A stretch of DNA of 64,000 nucleotides. Source: Streptomyces sp. NBC_00286 (GTDB taxonomy: Bacteria; Actinomycetota; Actinomycetes; Streptomycetales; Streptomycetaceae). Below, in pieces: positions 1-7,548 of this stretch. Within the stretch, counting starts at the first letter, position 1. Every line of letters starts with the position of its first letter. Under the pieces are notes generated by a model, which was given only the letters and a program-made list of their open reading frames with translations, did no database searches and was not told the DNA's origin. The translations under genes and the position numbers were made by a program. The stretch lies in assembly GCF_036173125.1 (NCBI RefSeq), contig NZ_CP108054.1, positions 8,027,001 to 8,091,000 on the forward strand, written 5' to 3'.

Positions 1-1
1 A

Positions 2-160
2 GTGGGCATCGTGATGGGCCACGAAGGTCCGTACGTCCAGCTTCGACCTCCTCAGGGAGGCAAGGAGTGGGACGCCCCGCCTGATGAACTGCGCCCACCC
101 ACACAGGCCGAGGAGATGAGCGCCAAGGTGGCCGTGGCCAACGGGCGGTGGGGACGGTGA
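2..160 (+). CDS. Small conserved Streptomyces protein, 3' part only
   Basis: The frame is open from base 2 to the TGA at 158-160, giving 52 visible residues; the true start probably lies left of the window. The visible part contains VMGHEGPYVQLRPP and then GGKEWD, a pattern I associate with short Streptomyces proteins often found beside ATP-grasp RiPP or XRE/DUF397 loci. Its biochemical role is unknown. The stop overlaps the GTG of the next gene (GTGA at 157-160), so the two are translationally coupled and probably belong to the graspetide operon. Family recognition is from memory of conserved motifs, not from a search. Confidence 0.55.
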   Translation: MGIVMGHEGPYVQLRPPQGGKEWDAPPDELRPPTQAEEMSAKVAVANGRWGR

Positions 161-393
161 GCCCGCGCGCTGTCCTGCGGTACGAGGCCTGGACGCTCGA
201 ACCTGATCGAGAGCCCGACGCGGAGCCGACAACGTACGCCATGCAGTGCGCCGTGGACGGCGAGACGTCCCCGCCCAGTGAGGACTTCGCCGAGCCACAG
301 AAGTGGGTGCTGGACCACTGCGGGCGGCACCCGTCGCACCACACGTACCGCGAGATCATCACTCGGCCGTGGCGCTCCTGGAGGCGGCCATGA
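157..393 (+). CDS. DUF7848-like small protein
   Basis: This gene encodes 78 residues starting at GTG 157, four bases inside the preceding gene. It has the layout of the DUF7848 family: an N-terminal SPRAVLRYEAW strand, a central region with MQCAVDGETS, a conserved Trp (QKWVLDHC) and a C-terminal histidine cluster (HPSHHTYREI) ending in basic Trp/Arg residues. Two Cys and several His could bind metal, but this is only inference. The family is common beside ATP-grasp peptide maturases in Streptomyces and may assist or belong to that system. An 80-base gap separates it from the precursor gene. No enzymatic function can be assigned. Confidence 0.7.
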   Translation: MSPRAVLRYEAWTLEPDREPDAEPTTYAMQCAVDGETSPPSEDFAEPQKWVLDHCGRHPSHHTYREIITRPWRSWRRP

Positions 394-473
394 TTCGCGA
401 CAGACCCCGGCAGGGACTGACCTCCCCCCTTGCAGCTCAATCAGGCAGTATCCGCCCACACCAAGGAGGCACC

Positions 474-731
474 TTGCAACCGACGGCCACTCCGCCGGTC
501 CCGTGGGGCATGCGCCGCATGGCCCCGCTGCGTAACAGTGAGCCATCTCCTTGGCGGTACGCGGGACTTGACCCACAGACCCAGACCGGCCACTGGATCG
601 GCGGCGACGGCCGCATGACGCCGGCCGAACTCGGCAAGCACGGTACGTCCGTCAACACCTACCCGCCCACCCAGGTCAGCAAGGACGGCAAGGTGGACGG
701 CGACTCCGGCCACGACGCGAGCCAGGACTAG
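474..731 (+). CDS. Graspetide precursor (ATP-grasp-modified RiPP)
   Basis: This is a precursor peptide of 85 residues. The start is TTG at 474, chosen because AAGGAGG at 463-469 sits four bases upstream; in-frame ATGs at 510 and 519 lack a comparable site. The leader has PWGMRRM (residues 10-16), PWRYAGLDPQTQTG (26-39) and a DGRMTPAELGKHGTS block (45-59), which match the TIGR04186-type ATP-grasp target family. The C-terminal core (about 56-85) supplies hydroxyl donors Thr58, Ser59, Thr62, Thr66 and Ser69 and carboxyl donors Asp71, Asp75, Asp77, Asp81 and Asp85, as needed for omega-ester macrocycles. Two Asp-Gly pairs (71-72, 75-76) are possible aspartimide sites. The ester pattern itself cannot be read from sequence. 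Confidence 0.85.
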   Translation: MQPTATPPVPWGMRRMAPLRNSEPSPWRYAGLDPQTQTGHWIGGDGRMTPAELGKHGTSVNTYPPTQVSKDGKVDGDSGHDASQD

Positions 732-742
732 GAGGCACGCCT

Positions 743-1705
743 ATGGACGGACGCCCGGTGCTTGTGTCCACCCAGCACGAAGACGCGACCGCGGACCTCG
801 TCATCACGGAACTGAACCGGCGCCGGGTGCCCGTCCTACGCCTCGACCCAGGGCGGGACTTCCCTGCCTCGGCGATCCTGGCGGCCCGCCTGGGCTCGGA
901 CGGGTGGAGCGGCAGGCTCACGGTCGGGGAACGCTCCGTAGACCTGGGTGCCGTACGCGCCCTCTACCACCGACGCCCCAACATCTATACCGCAGACGAC
1001 GACACCCAGGAGGCGCGATTCGCCGCGCAGGAGAACCGACGCGGACTGGGTGGCGTACTCGGTGCTCTCCCCGCCTGCTTGTACCTGAGCCACCCGCAGG
1101 CCATCGCACGCGCTGAGTACAAGCCCGCGCAATTGGCCGCGGCGCACCGCGTCGGCTTCACCGTCCCCGCCACTCTGATCACCAGCGATCCGCTCGAAGC
1201 CAAGGCCTTCGCGGCCGAACAGCCCACGGTGTACAAGCCGTTGCACGCCGCCGCGTACGACGTGGACGGCGAACCGGCAGGCATCTGGGCGGCCCCGGTG
1301 CAGCCCGGGGAACTCGACGAAACGGTGGGCCACTGCGCCCACCTCTTCCAGGCGCTCGTGCCCAAGTCGTGCGACGTGCGCGCCGTGGTCGTCGACGATC
1401 GAGTGTTCTGCGCCCGCATCACCGCGCCGCTCGGCGTGGTGGACTGGCGCGCGGAGTACCGGAACCTGCGCTATGAGGCTGTGGAGTGTCCGGAGCAGAT
1501 CCGCGGCAGCCTGCTCGCCTTCCTCGCGGCCTTCGGGCTCCGCTTCGGCGCTTTCGACTTCGCTGTGACCGCTGATGGAACCTGGTGGTTTCTGGAATGC
1601 AACCCCAACGGCCAATGGGCGTGGCTGGAAGCAGCGGCCGGGCTGCCCATCACCGCGGCCATCGCTGAACTCCTGCAGAACGGAGAGCCCTCACGTGACT
1701 GCTGA
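743..1705 (+). CDS. ATP-grasp graspetide maturase (ester-forming ligase)
   Basis: This 320-residue enzyme is of the MvdD/TIGR04187 ATP-grasp peptide maturase type. Such enzymes phosphorylate Asp/Glu side chains of the precursor and couple them to Thr/Ser hydroxyls. GGAGG at 731-735 precedes ATG 743. Visible ATP-grasp features are the nucleotide-binding lysine in [12 protein letters not shown] (about residue 160), the [16 protein letters not shown] strand (about 210-225) and the Mg-binding Glu/Asn pair in [10 protein letters not shown] (about 283-292). It starts 11 bases after the precursor stop and overlaps the methyltransferase by 11 bases. A glutathione-synthetase-like role is unlikely given the adjacent precursor. 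Confidence 0.92.
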   Translation: MDGRPVLVSTQHEDATADLVITELNRRRVPVLRLDPGRDFPASAILAARLGSDGWSGRLTVGERSVDLGAVRALYHRRPNIYTADDDTQEARFAAQENRRGLGGVLGALPACLYLSHPQAIARAEYKPAQLAAAHRVGFTVPATLITSDPLEAKAFAAEQPTVYKPLHAAAYDVDGEPAGIWAAPVQPGELDETVGHCAHLFQALVPKSCDVRAVVVDDRVFCARITAPLGVVDWRAEYRNLRYEAVECPEQIRGSLLAFLAAFGLRFGAFDFAVTADGTWWFLECNPNGQWAWLEAAAGLPITAAIAELLQNGEPSRDC

Positions 1706-2816
1706 CTCCTCATCGTCCGGGCAAATGCGCGCGGACCTCGTCCAGCGCCTCATCAAGGCCGGATCCCTGTGCACTCCCGCGTGGGAGGAAGCCGTGGCAT
1801 CGGTGCCTCGGGAGGCGTTCCTGTCGCGGGGCTGGTTCGAGCACGATGGGGGCGGCTGGTACCGGCCCGCTAGCCCCATCGACAGCCCGTCCAGGGCCTA
1901 CGAAGACGACAGCCTGGTGACCCAGGTTGCTGGAGCCGTCTTCCCCGACCAGGTGGAGGGCCGCATCTCCGCTGCCCCGTCCTCCTCCTCGACCTTGCCC
2001 AGCCTCGTCGTGCGGATGCTGGATGAGCTGGACGTCACCGGCGGGGCCCGCGTCCTGGAGATCGGCACCGGAACCGGCTACTCGACCGCCCTGCTGGCAC
2101 ACGTCGTCGGAGACGAGAACGTGACCACGGTGGAGGTGGATGCCGAAGTCTCTGCCCGCGCCGGAATCGCCCTCGCGGGCATCGGCTGCTACCCCTTGCG
2201 GGCGGTGGGGGACGGCCTGGACGGGCATCCCGCAGAAGCCCCGTACGACCGCGTGATCGTCACCTGCGGTGTGCACACCGTCCCGGCGGCCTGGGTCGAT
2301 CAGACTCGCCCCGGTGGACAGATCCTGGTAACGGTCGGCGGCAGGATGCACGCCTCCGAACTCGTCCGCCTCACCGTGCAGGAGGACGGCACAGCCAGCG
2401 GCCCCGTTCTCGGCGGACACGTTTCGTTCATGCTGGCTCGGCCCCACATCCCGCCGCCTTTCGGTATCCTCCCCGACTTCAGTGAGGCGGAGGCGGAGCC
2501 CGCGGCCCTGGGCGCCGATGTGTTGGAGGACTGGTCAACCCGGTTCATCGCCCAGTTCGCAGCGCCTCATGCTCAGCGACTCACTCTGCCCCGCGACGGC
2601 GGGACCGATCACGTCCTCATCGACGTGGACACCCAGACCTGGGCCTGCCTCTTCCAGGACTCGAACGACCGCTGGATGGTCCGCCAGGCTGGACACACAC
2701 GGCTCTGGGACAACATCACCCAGCAGATCACTGCATGGCGCACGGCAGGCAGGCCCACTACCGAGCACCTGCGGCTTCACGTCGGCCCCGGCGGTCAACG
2801 CCTCGCGTGGGACTAG
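1695..2816 (+). CDS. PIMT-like O-methyltransferase of the graspetide system
   Basis: This 373-residue SAM-dependent methyltransferase starts at GTG 1695, inside the maturase gene. The N-terminal two-thirds resembles protein-L-isoaspartate O-methyltransferase: a Ser-rich segment followed by LPSLVVRML (about 95-108), the SAM motif [11 protein letters not shown] (120-130), an acidic VTTVEVD strand and a [14 protein letters not shown] block. A C-terminal domain of about 120 residues, absent from housekeeping PIMT, is typical of the 'ATP-grasp peptide maturase system methyltransferase' (TIGR04188). In characterised relatives (fuscimiditide pathway) the enzyme methylates an Asp of the esterified peptide, leading to an aspartimide. 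I infer the same here; it is not a general repair PIMT because of this context and extra domain. Confidence 0.9.
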   Translation: MTADSSSSGQMRADLVQRLIKAGSLCTPAWEEAVASVPREAFLSRGWFEHDGGGWYRPASPIDSPSRAYEDDSLVTQVAGAVFPDQVEGRISAAPSSSSTLPSLVVRMLDELDVTGGARVLEIGTGTGYSTALLAHVVGDENVTTVEVDAEVSARAGIALAGIGCYPLRAVGDGLDGHPAEAPYDRVIVTCGVHTVPAAWVDQTRPGGQILVTVGGRMHASELVRLTVQEDGTASGPVLGGHVSFMLARPHIPPPFGILPDFSEAEAEPAALGADVLEDWSTRFIAQFAAPHAQRLTLPRDGGTDHVLIDVDTQTWACLFQDSNDRWMVRQAGHTRLWDNITQQITAWRTAGRPTTEHLRLHVGPGGQRLAWD

Positions 2817-2964
2817 CCGCTTGGGCTGCCCCCGGTGGTAGATCCATTATCGCGGTGCACGAAGGTGCCTGTCACCGTTCCTCGGAATGATCTTTACGCC
2901 TGTTTTGTGCTTTTAGGCTTGCGGGCGACGAGCACAACGCACTGATCTGACTGGGGAGTTGAGA

Positions 2965-3471
2965 GTGGCGCATGACCTTGCCGCGCTGGCCGTGGAACTC
3001 ACGGACATGGCCGCGGTGGATCACCAGTCCGCAGTTCGCGCGAACAGCGATGACCCTGCCGAGCAGTTGGCCTGGCGGCGGCTGACCGCGCAGCACGGTG
3101 ATCGGCTCGGCGAGATCATGGATGAGTATGGCTGGCCGACGGAGGAACTGGTCGGTGAGGAGGCCGCGCGCGCAGCGTGGCTGGTCGCCCAGCACGCCGA
3201 CCGGCAGCTCGACGTTCAGCGACGCGCCCTCCAGCTGATGCAGCAGGCGGTGGCGGCAGGCTCGGCCAGCCCACGCGAGCTGGCCTTTCTGCGCGACCGC
3301 ACGCTGGTCAACGAGGGCCGCAAGCAGATCTACGGCACTCAGATCGCCGGAGTGAAGGACGGGGCGCCGGTGCCGTGGCCGTGTGAAGAGCCGGAGCGCA
3401 TGGACGAACTCCGTGCAGAAGTCGGCATCGAGCCCTTCGACGAGTACGTTGCCAAGTTCGCGATGGCCTGA
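2965..3471 (+). CDS. DUF6624 domain protein
   Basis: The protein has 168 residues from GTG 2965; GGGGAG at 2953-2958 is six bases upstream, whereas TTG 2959 abuts it and is less likely. The conserved signature GWPTEELVGEEAARAAWLV, the QHAD segment, a Gln-rich helix and FLRDRTLVNEGRKQIYGTQ match DUF6624. Members have no established activity. The protein is soluble and helical, with no signal peptide. It lies 148 bases beyond the graspetide methyltransferase on the same strand, but membership in that system is unproven. Confidence 0.75.
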   Translation: MAHDLAALAVELTDMAAVDHQSAVRANSDDPAEQLAWRRLTAQHGDRLGEIMDEYGWPTEELVGEEAARAAWLVAQHADRQLDVQRRALQLMQQAVAAGSASPRELAFLRDRTLVNEGRKQIYGTQIAGVKDGAPVPWPCEEPERMDELRAEVGIEPFDEYVAKFAMA

Positions 3472-3672
3472 CGCCCCGTCCCACGATCGCGTCACCCGCG
3501 TCCGTATCCCAGCAGGTCAGGCCCTGGGGCATCCCAGATGGCCCCAAGCGGGGGGATCTTCGTGGCGCTCGGTATCCGGACCCCGGCACAGTCGGAGCGT
3601 TGCACCGGGCGGCTGATCCACCACATGCCGCTCACGCCAGCACACCGAGTACTCCGGAAGGGAAACGGCATC

Positions 3673-3969
3673 ATGAGGTTCCACAAGAGCGCCGCACTCG
3701 GCATCCTCGCCACCGCCGTCCTGGGCAGCGGCCTTGCCATGGCCCCCACGGCCACGGCGGCCGAGGCGGGGACGGCTCCGGCCTGCATCAAGCGGGACGT
3801 CGTCAAGCACCAGAAGTACGTGACGGTGACCAACAACTGCGGTCGGACGATGCACCTGAAGGTCGTCATCAACAATGGTCCCGACAAGGGCTGCTACACG
3901 TACCAGCCCTCTCAGTACTCGAGGCAGAGCTGGAGCATTGGCTCGTACGGCAAGGTCGTCACCTGCTGA
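3673..3969 (+). CDS. Small secreted protein with tendamistat-like cysteine frame
   Basis: This gene encodes 98 residues. ATG 3673 is preceded by GGAAGGGAAA and begins a clear Sec signal peptide (RFHKSAALGILATAVLGSG, cleavage near ATAAEA). The mature part of about 65 residues has four cysteines in the order C-x17-C-x17-C-x23-C, including NNCGRT and GCYTYQPSQY. The number of cysteines and overall beta-rich length resemble proteinaceous alpha-amylase inhibitors of Streptomyces, in which two disulfides are C1-C2 and C3-C4. The inhibitory Trp-Arg-Tyr triplet is absent, so amylase inhibition is not predicted. A strong terminator follows at 3992-4030, making this a single-gene unit. Confidence 0.7.
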   Translation: MRFHKSAALGILATAVLGSGLAMAPTATAAEAGTAPACIKRDVVKHQKYVTVTNNCGRTMHLKVVINNGPDKGCYTYQPSQYSRQSWSIGSYGKVVTC

Positions 3970-3991
3970 ATCATCGCGGCTGCTGAGGGAG

Positions 3992-4030
3992 CGGGCGTCC
4001 GGAGCCAAGGCGACTGGCTCCGGACGCCCG
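3992..4030. terminator. Strong hairpin terminator
   Basis: A perfect 16-bp stem (3992-4007 with 4015-4030) and a 7-base loop lie 22 bases after the stop at 3969. GC-rich stems without a long U tract are usual for Streptomyces terminators. Confidence 0.8.
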
Positions 4031-4114
4031 TCTGTTGGGAGCACACGCGTCAGATCACCCCTCACGGCGCCGATGAGACCTGTGCGGCTCCGCCCTCCGG
4101 CAGGTAGATCCGTG

Positions 4115-4230
4115 AATGTGACAGCTCGCCCCCTCACTGTCACATTTCCGGCCGGTGCACCCCGCGAGGGGGACGTCACCGTGCGGTGCACCGGCGAAAC
4201 GGGCTGATTGGGGCCGGGACCGGTCCCGGC
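4115..4230. promoter_or_regulatory. Palindrome-dense leader upstream of 4291
   Basis: Three inverted repeats are packed into 116 bases. AATGTGACAG (4115-4124) pairs with CTGTCACATT (4137-4146). CCGGTGCACC (4152-4161) pairs with GGTGCACCGG (4185-4194). GCCGGGACCGGTCCCGGC (4213-4230) is a perfect 18-bp palindrome. They sit 61 bases upstream of the next start and could be operators or a structured leader. Confidence 0.5.
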
Positions 4231-4290
4231 GGTGGGCGCACATCATGGCTCGCGTTGGTCAGAACTCTACGGAAGACCGGAGGGAACGCG

Positions 4291-4737
4291 ATGGGGGTTG
4301 TGCGAGAGGGCGCGCGGACCGGCGCGTGGATCACCAGCTGCATCGTCGTTCTTGTGGGCCTGTACCTGATCGGCACGTTCGTCTTCGGTGGTGCCGGGTG
4401 GATCACCGCCCCGTTCCGTGGCGAGGCTCAGGAACGCGAGAACACCGTCGGGTCGGGCGAGTTCCGCCAGGGGACGTATGAGGAGTTCTTCGATCTGTGT
4501 GAGGCGGCACAGAACGCAGAGGCAACCATCCAGGCGCTGAGCCAGGAGCGGGAGACCGCATCGGATGCCCGGATGAGCCAGATCGACCAGTCCATCACGG
4601 CCTTGAGGGCGACGCGGATCGAGTCCATCAACGACTACAACGCGAAGGCCGCCCAGGAGCACCGCGCCCCCTTCCGAGACGAGGATCTGCCGTACCGCCT
4701 GGATGCCGACGCCGACAACACGACCTGCGCCTACTGA
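4291..4737 (+). CDS. Membrane-anchored coiled-coil protein, unknown
   Basis: This 148-residue protein starts at ATG 4291 with GGAGGG at 4279-4284. It has one transmembrane segment near the N-terminus (ITSCIVVLVGLYLIGTFVFGG, about residues 14-34). An outside helical part follows with a predicted coiled coil rich in Gln, Glu and Ala (about 75-120), and the end is acidic with a Cys (NTTCAY). Two Cys in the extracytoplasmic half could form a disulfide. I recognise no named family. It is 31 bases upstream of a lipoprotein gene and probably cotranscribed with it, suggesting both act at the cell surface. Confidence 0.65.
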   Translation: MGVVREGARTGAWITSCIVVLVGLYLIGTFVFGGAGWITAPFRGEAQERENTVGSGEFRQGTYEEFFDLCEAAQNAEATIQALSQERETASDARMSQIDQSITALRATRIESINDYNAKAAQEHRAPFRDEDLPYRLDADADNTTCAY

Positions 4738-4768
4738 TCTCCATCAACCAGGGAAGGGGCAGTACAGG

Positions 4769-5326
4769 ATGAACAGGATCGCGCGAGTCGTTGCGGTGTC
4801 CGCGGCGGCGCTCACTCTGACGGTCGGGCTGGCCGCATGCGACGACTCCAGTCAGGACAAAGAGAACAAGGCCAAGCAGCAGAACTACGACCACCTCGTG
4901 GCGAACCAGCCCGCCGGGCGGATGAAGTACTCGCCGACCCGTGACGCCATCAACAAGTGGGTCAAGACCTGGGGCAAGCCGGGCAAGCTGAGTTACGTCT
5001 ACATCCAGAACGCCAAGGGCGAATACGGGTACTTCATCATGAAGGGCCTGCCGGTCGCGCGCTGCGCGATGCTCACGCCGACCGAGCGGGTGGACTCCTC
5101 GGGGCAGGGCAAGGTGGTGGTGCAGCAGCCGGGCATGGACGGCGTGTACTCGGAGGGCTCGATGTGCCACGCCTATTACGGCTTCGACGCCACGACCGGC
5201 GCGTACATGGAGTTCACGGTCGGGACCAACCAGTCGTTCTTCCTGTTCGACAAGCCCATGACGATGCCGGAGTTCGCCGATGCCGAACAGTTGGGGCCCA
5301 GCTCGGTGAAGGACGTCAAGGACTGA
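4769..5326 (+). CDS. Lipoprotein, unknown function
   Basis: This 185-residue lipoprotein starts at ATG 4769 behind GGGAAGGGG. The signal peptide ends in a lipobox, VGLAAC (Cys24 by count), so it is lipidated and surface-bound. The mature part has alternating aromatic strands (LSYVYIQNAKGEYGYFIMKG) and two Cys, in ARCAML and SMCHAYYG, that could pair. I do not recognise the fold. Together with the preceding single-span protein it forms a two-gene unit that ends against a convergent oxidoreductase only 26 bases away. Confidence 0.7.
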   Translation: MNRIARVVAVSAAALTLTVGLAACDDSSQDKENKAKQQNYDHLVANQPAGRMKYSPTRDAINKWVKTWGKPGKLSYVYIQNAKGEYGYFIMKGLPVARCAMLTPTERVDSSGQGKVVVQQPGMDGVYSEGSMCHAYYGFDATTGAYMEFTVGTNQSFFLFDKPMTMPEFADAEQLGPSSVKDVKD

Positions 5327-5352
5327 CGTCCGGGTCGACTCTGATCGGGCCG

Positions 5353-6321
5353 TCAGACGGTGACCACCAGCTTCCCCCGAGGATGCCCCGACTCCAGATG
5401 CCGGATGGCAGCCGCCGCCTCGGCAAGAGGGTATGTGCGGTCGACGACCGGAGTGATCTGGCCCTTCTCGGCTAGGTCCTTGAGGGTCAGCAGGTCCTCG
5501 CGGCGGGCGATGGAGATGAGGTTGCTGAGGTTCTGGCTGATGAAGGGGGAGAGGAGGACCGCGCGCAGGCCTCGGCTCATGCCGCCGAAGAAGGTGGTGC
5601 CGCCCTCGCCGCCGACGATGACCAGGGTGCCGCGGGGGGTGAGAGCGCGGCGGAGGACGGGCAGGGGGCGGAGGCCCGCGTTGTCGATGATGATGTCGTA
5701 GGGGTGGGGGGCTTCGGTGATGTCCTCGTGGGTGTAGTCGATGATGTGGGTGGCGCCCTGGGAGCGGACGTAGTCCGCGCTCCCGGGGCCGCAGACGCCG
5801 GTGACCTCGGCGCCGTACATCGTGGCGAGCTGGACGGCGTACGTTCCCACGCCGCCGGAGGCGCCGATGACCAGGACTCGCTGGCCGGGCTTCGGGCGGG
5901 ACTTGCCGGTCAGGGCCTGGAGGGCGGTCATGCCCGAGACGGGGAGGGCGGCGGCCTCTTCGAAGGTGAGGTTCGCGGGCTTGTGGGCGAGCTTTGCGGC
6001 CTTGGCGCGCGCGTACTCGGCGTATGAGCCCTCGCAGTTGCCGAAGACCTCGTCGCCCGGCTTGAAGTCGGTCACCTTGGCGCCGACCGCCTCGACGGTC
6101 CCGGCGCCGTCCCAGCCCCGTACCGGATTCTTGGGCTTACGGACCCCCAGGGCGACCCGCGCCACATAGGGCCGGCCCGTCATGAGGTGCCACACCTCCG
6201 GCCCGACGCCGGCCGCGCGTACCGAGACGAGCACCTCGTCGTCGCCGGGGACGGGGCGGTCGATGTCGCGCAGTCGCAGAAGGTCCGCTGATCCGTACGC
6301 ATCCTGAACGATCGCCTTCAT
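5353..6321 (-). CDS. NAD(P)-dependent alcohol dehydrogenase / quinone oxidoreductase
   Basis: This is a 322-residue medium-chain reductase of the zinc-free quinone oxidoreductase branch. The start ATG at 6321 (MKAIVQDAYGS) has GGGGAG upstream; an upstream extension of ten residues lacks typical family sequence. It has the GroES-like N-domain (about 1-120) with GWDGAGTVEAVG, then a Rossmann domain with RVLVIGASGGVGTYAVQLA (about 140-158) for the dinucleotide. The C-terminal HLESGHPRGKLVV is typical of the family. The catalytic zinc Cys is missing at its usual place, which fits a quinone or enone reductase. It is monocistronic, divergent from the 6606 gene. Confidence 0.88.
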   Translation of the reverse strand: MKAIVQDAYGSADLLRLRDIDRPVPGDDEVLVSVRAAGVGPEVWHLMTGRPYVARVALGVRKPKNPVRGWDGAGTVEAVGAKVTDFKPGDEVFGNCEGSYAEYARAKAAKLAHKPANLTFEEAAALPVSGMTALQALTGKSRPKPGQRVLVIGASGGVGTYAVQLATMYGAEVTGVCGPGSADYVRSQGATHIIDYTHEDITEAPHPYDIIIDNAGLRPLPVLRRALTPRGTLVIVGGEGGTTFFGGMSRGLRAVLLSPFISQNLSNLISIARREDLLTLKDLAEKGQITPVVDRTYPLAEAAAAIRHLESGHPRGKLVVTV

Positions 6322-6497
6322 GGCGCGGCTCCCCTTCGCGGTCCCGGACACCGAGCGCCCGGATATTTCGAGGATCCCGGCAGGTCGGAGGCTTGACCAG
6401 CCCCCTGAGCATGACCTCGGCAGCGGGAGCGATGACTTTTCGTACGGCCGACGGTCTACATGACAGGGCTGCTAGTCGGACCACAACCCGGCGACCA

Positions 6498-6561
6498 ACC
6501 ACGTGACCACGTGACCACGTGACCACGTGACCACGTGACCACGTGACCACGTGACCACGTG
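6498..6561. repeat. 8-bp tandem repeat, eight perfect copies
   Basis: The unit ACCACGTG is repeated eight times without error over 64 bases, so CACGTG (a palindromic hexamer) recurs every 8 bp. It lies in the divergent interval between the reductase (starts 6321) and the gene at 6606. Such short perfect arrays are prone to copy-number change by slippage. Confidence 0.95.
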
Positions 6562-6605
6562 AACCCATGCATCCATGAGCCAGTGAGTCAGAAGAGGAGC
6601 CGAGC

Positions 6606-7205
6606 ATGGCTGATACGACATCGACAACGCTTGACCTGGGGCCGCAGGCCCTCATCGTGGCGCGCCTCGCGGAGGCCGTGCGCGAGGAGCAGCTGGACGC
6701 TCCGACGCCCTGCCCGGAGTACGCCGTACGCAATCTTCTCGGTCACTTGGTCGGGCTCGCCCGGGCCTTCCGGGACGCCGGCCGAAAGGATCTGGGGCCG
6801 ACGACGGACACGGATCCCGGCTCCTCCCTGCCGGACGTCACGCCCCGCTGGCGTACCGAACTCCCCGAGCTCCTCACCGAACTCGCCGAAGCCTGGCGCC
6901 ACCCGGCCGCCTGGACCGGCGAGACCCGAGCGGGCGGCGTCGACCTCCCCGGCGAGATCGCGGGCCTCGTCGCCACCAACGAACTCGTCATCCACGGGTG
7001 GGACTTGGCCCAAGCCACAGGCCAGGACTACGCCCCCGACACGGCGGCCCTCCAGACGTCGCACGACTTCCTCGCCCCCGCGGCCGGCGAACCGGACAGC
7101 TCCGAAATCTTCGGCCCGCCCGTCCCCGTACCGGCCGAAGCCCCTCTGCTGGACCGCACGATCGGCCTGAGCGGCCGCGACCCGAGTTGGACGGCAAAGG
7201 CCTGA
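6606..7205 (+). CDS. TIGR03086-family DinB/MDMPI-like protein
   Basis: This 199-residue protein starts at ATG 6606, with GAGGAG upstream. It matches the TIGR03086 family of putative metal-binding proteins with the mycothiol-dependent maleylpyruvate isomerase fold. The evidence is an N-terminal helix with DAPTPCPEYAVRNLLGHLVG (about 36-55), in which the His is the first metal ligand, and a later NELVIHGWDLAQATG (about 126-140) carrying the second. The substrate is unknown; relatives are presumed mycothiol-dependent. The array of 8-bp repeats lies 45 bases upstream of the start. It stands alone, followed by a long intergenic interval. Confidence 0.82.
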   Translation: MADTTSTTLDLGPQALIVARLAEAVREEQLDAPTPCPEYAVRNLLGHLVGLARAFRDAGRKDLGPTTDTDPGSSLPDVTPRWRTELPELLTELAEAWRHPAAWTGETRAGGVDLPGEIAGLVATNELVIHGWDLAQATGQDYAPDTAALQTSHDFLAPAAGEPDSSEIFGPPVPVPAEAPLLDRTIGLSGRDPSWTAKA

Positions 7206-7548
7206 CCGTCCGACCTGCACCACAACGCCTAAGTCGCCGACCTGCACCGCGAGTTACTAAGCCTCCGACCTGCACCGTAAGGGCCTGAACGGCAAGTTCC
7301 GCACCCGCCGAACGAAAGGTTCCGCACCCCTGGCCCGACCCCGCCCCCGATATCTCTTGAGCGTCAACGCGAACAACTTCTGTCAGAAGCGTTGACGAAT
7401 CATCAGCGCGCTCCTACCTTCAACGCGTCGTACTTCGTACGTCATATATGAGACGCGATACGCGAGATCAGATACGCGAGATACCCGCGCGGTCCGATCC
7501 CGTGATCCGACGACACGTGAAGTGATCGATGAGATCCGAGAGGCGCGC
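7206..7548. other. Intergenic control region before the pectin operon
   Basis: No gene is seen in these 343 bases. They contain three 12-base direct repeats of CCGACCTGCACC (7210-7221, 7237-7248, 7265-7276), a 9-bp inverted repeat (7362-7370/7389-7397), a TCATATATGA palindrome (7442-7451) and two direct copies of GATACGCGAGAT (7457-7468, 7471-7482). The local A+T content rises from about 7350 to 7500, as expected of a promoter region. Confidence 0.6.
7362..7397. promoter_or_regulatory. Inverted repeat, candidate operator for the GntR/FCD regulator
   Basis: CGTCAACGC (7362-7370) is the exact reverse complement of GCGTTGACG (7389-7397), with 18 bases between. It lies about 150 bases upstream of the regulator gene, which heads the operon; autoregulation through this or the TCATATATGA site at 7442 is inferred. 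Confidence 0.4.

Noticed and set aside
743..1705. Glutathione-synthetase/RimK-type amino-acid ligase
   Set aside because: Adjacent precursor and PIMT-like gene, and the C-terminal motif, identify a peptide maturase.
6498..6561. CRISPR-like array
   Set aside because: The repeats are 8 bp with no spacers, and no cas genes are present.
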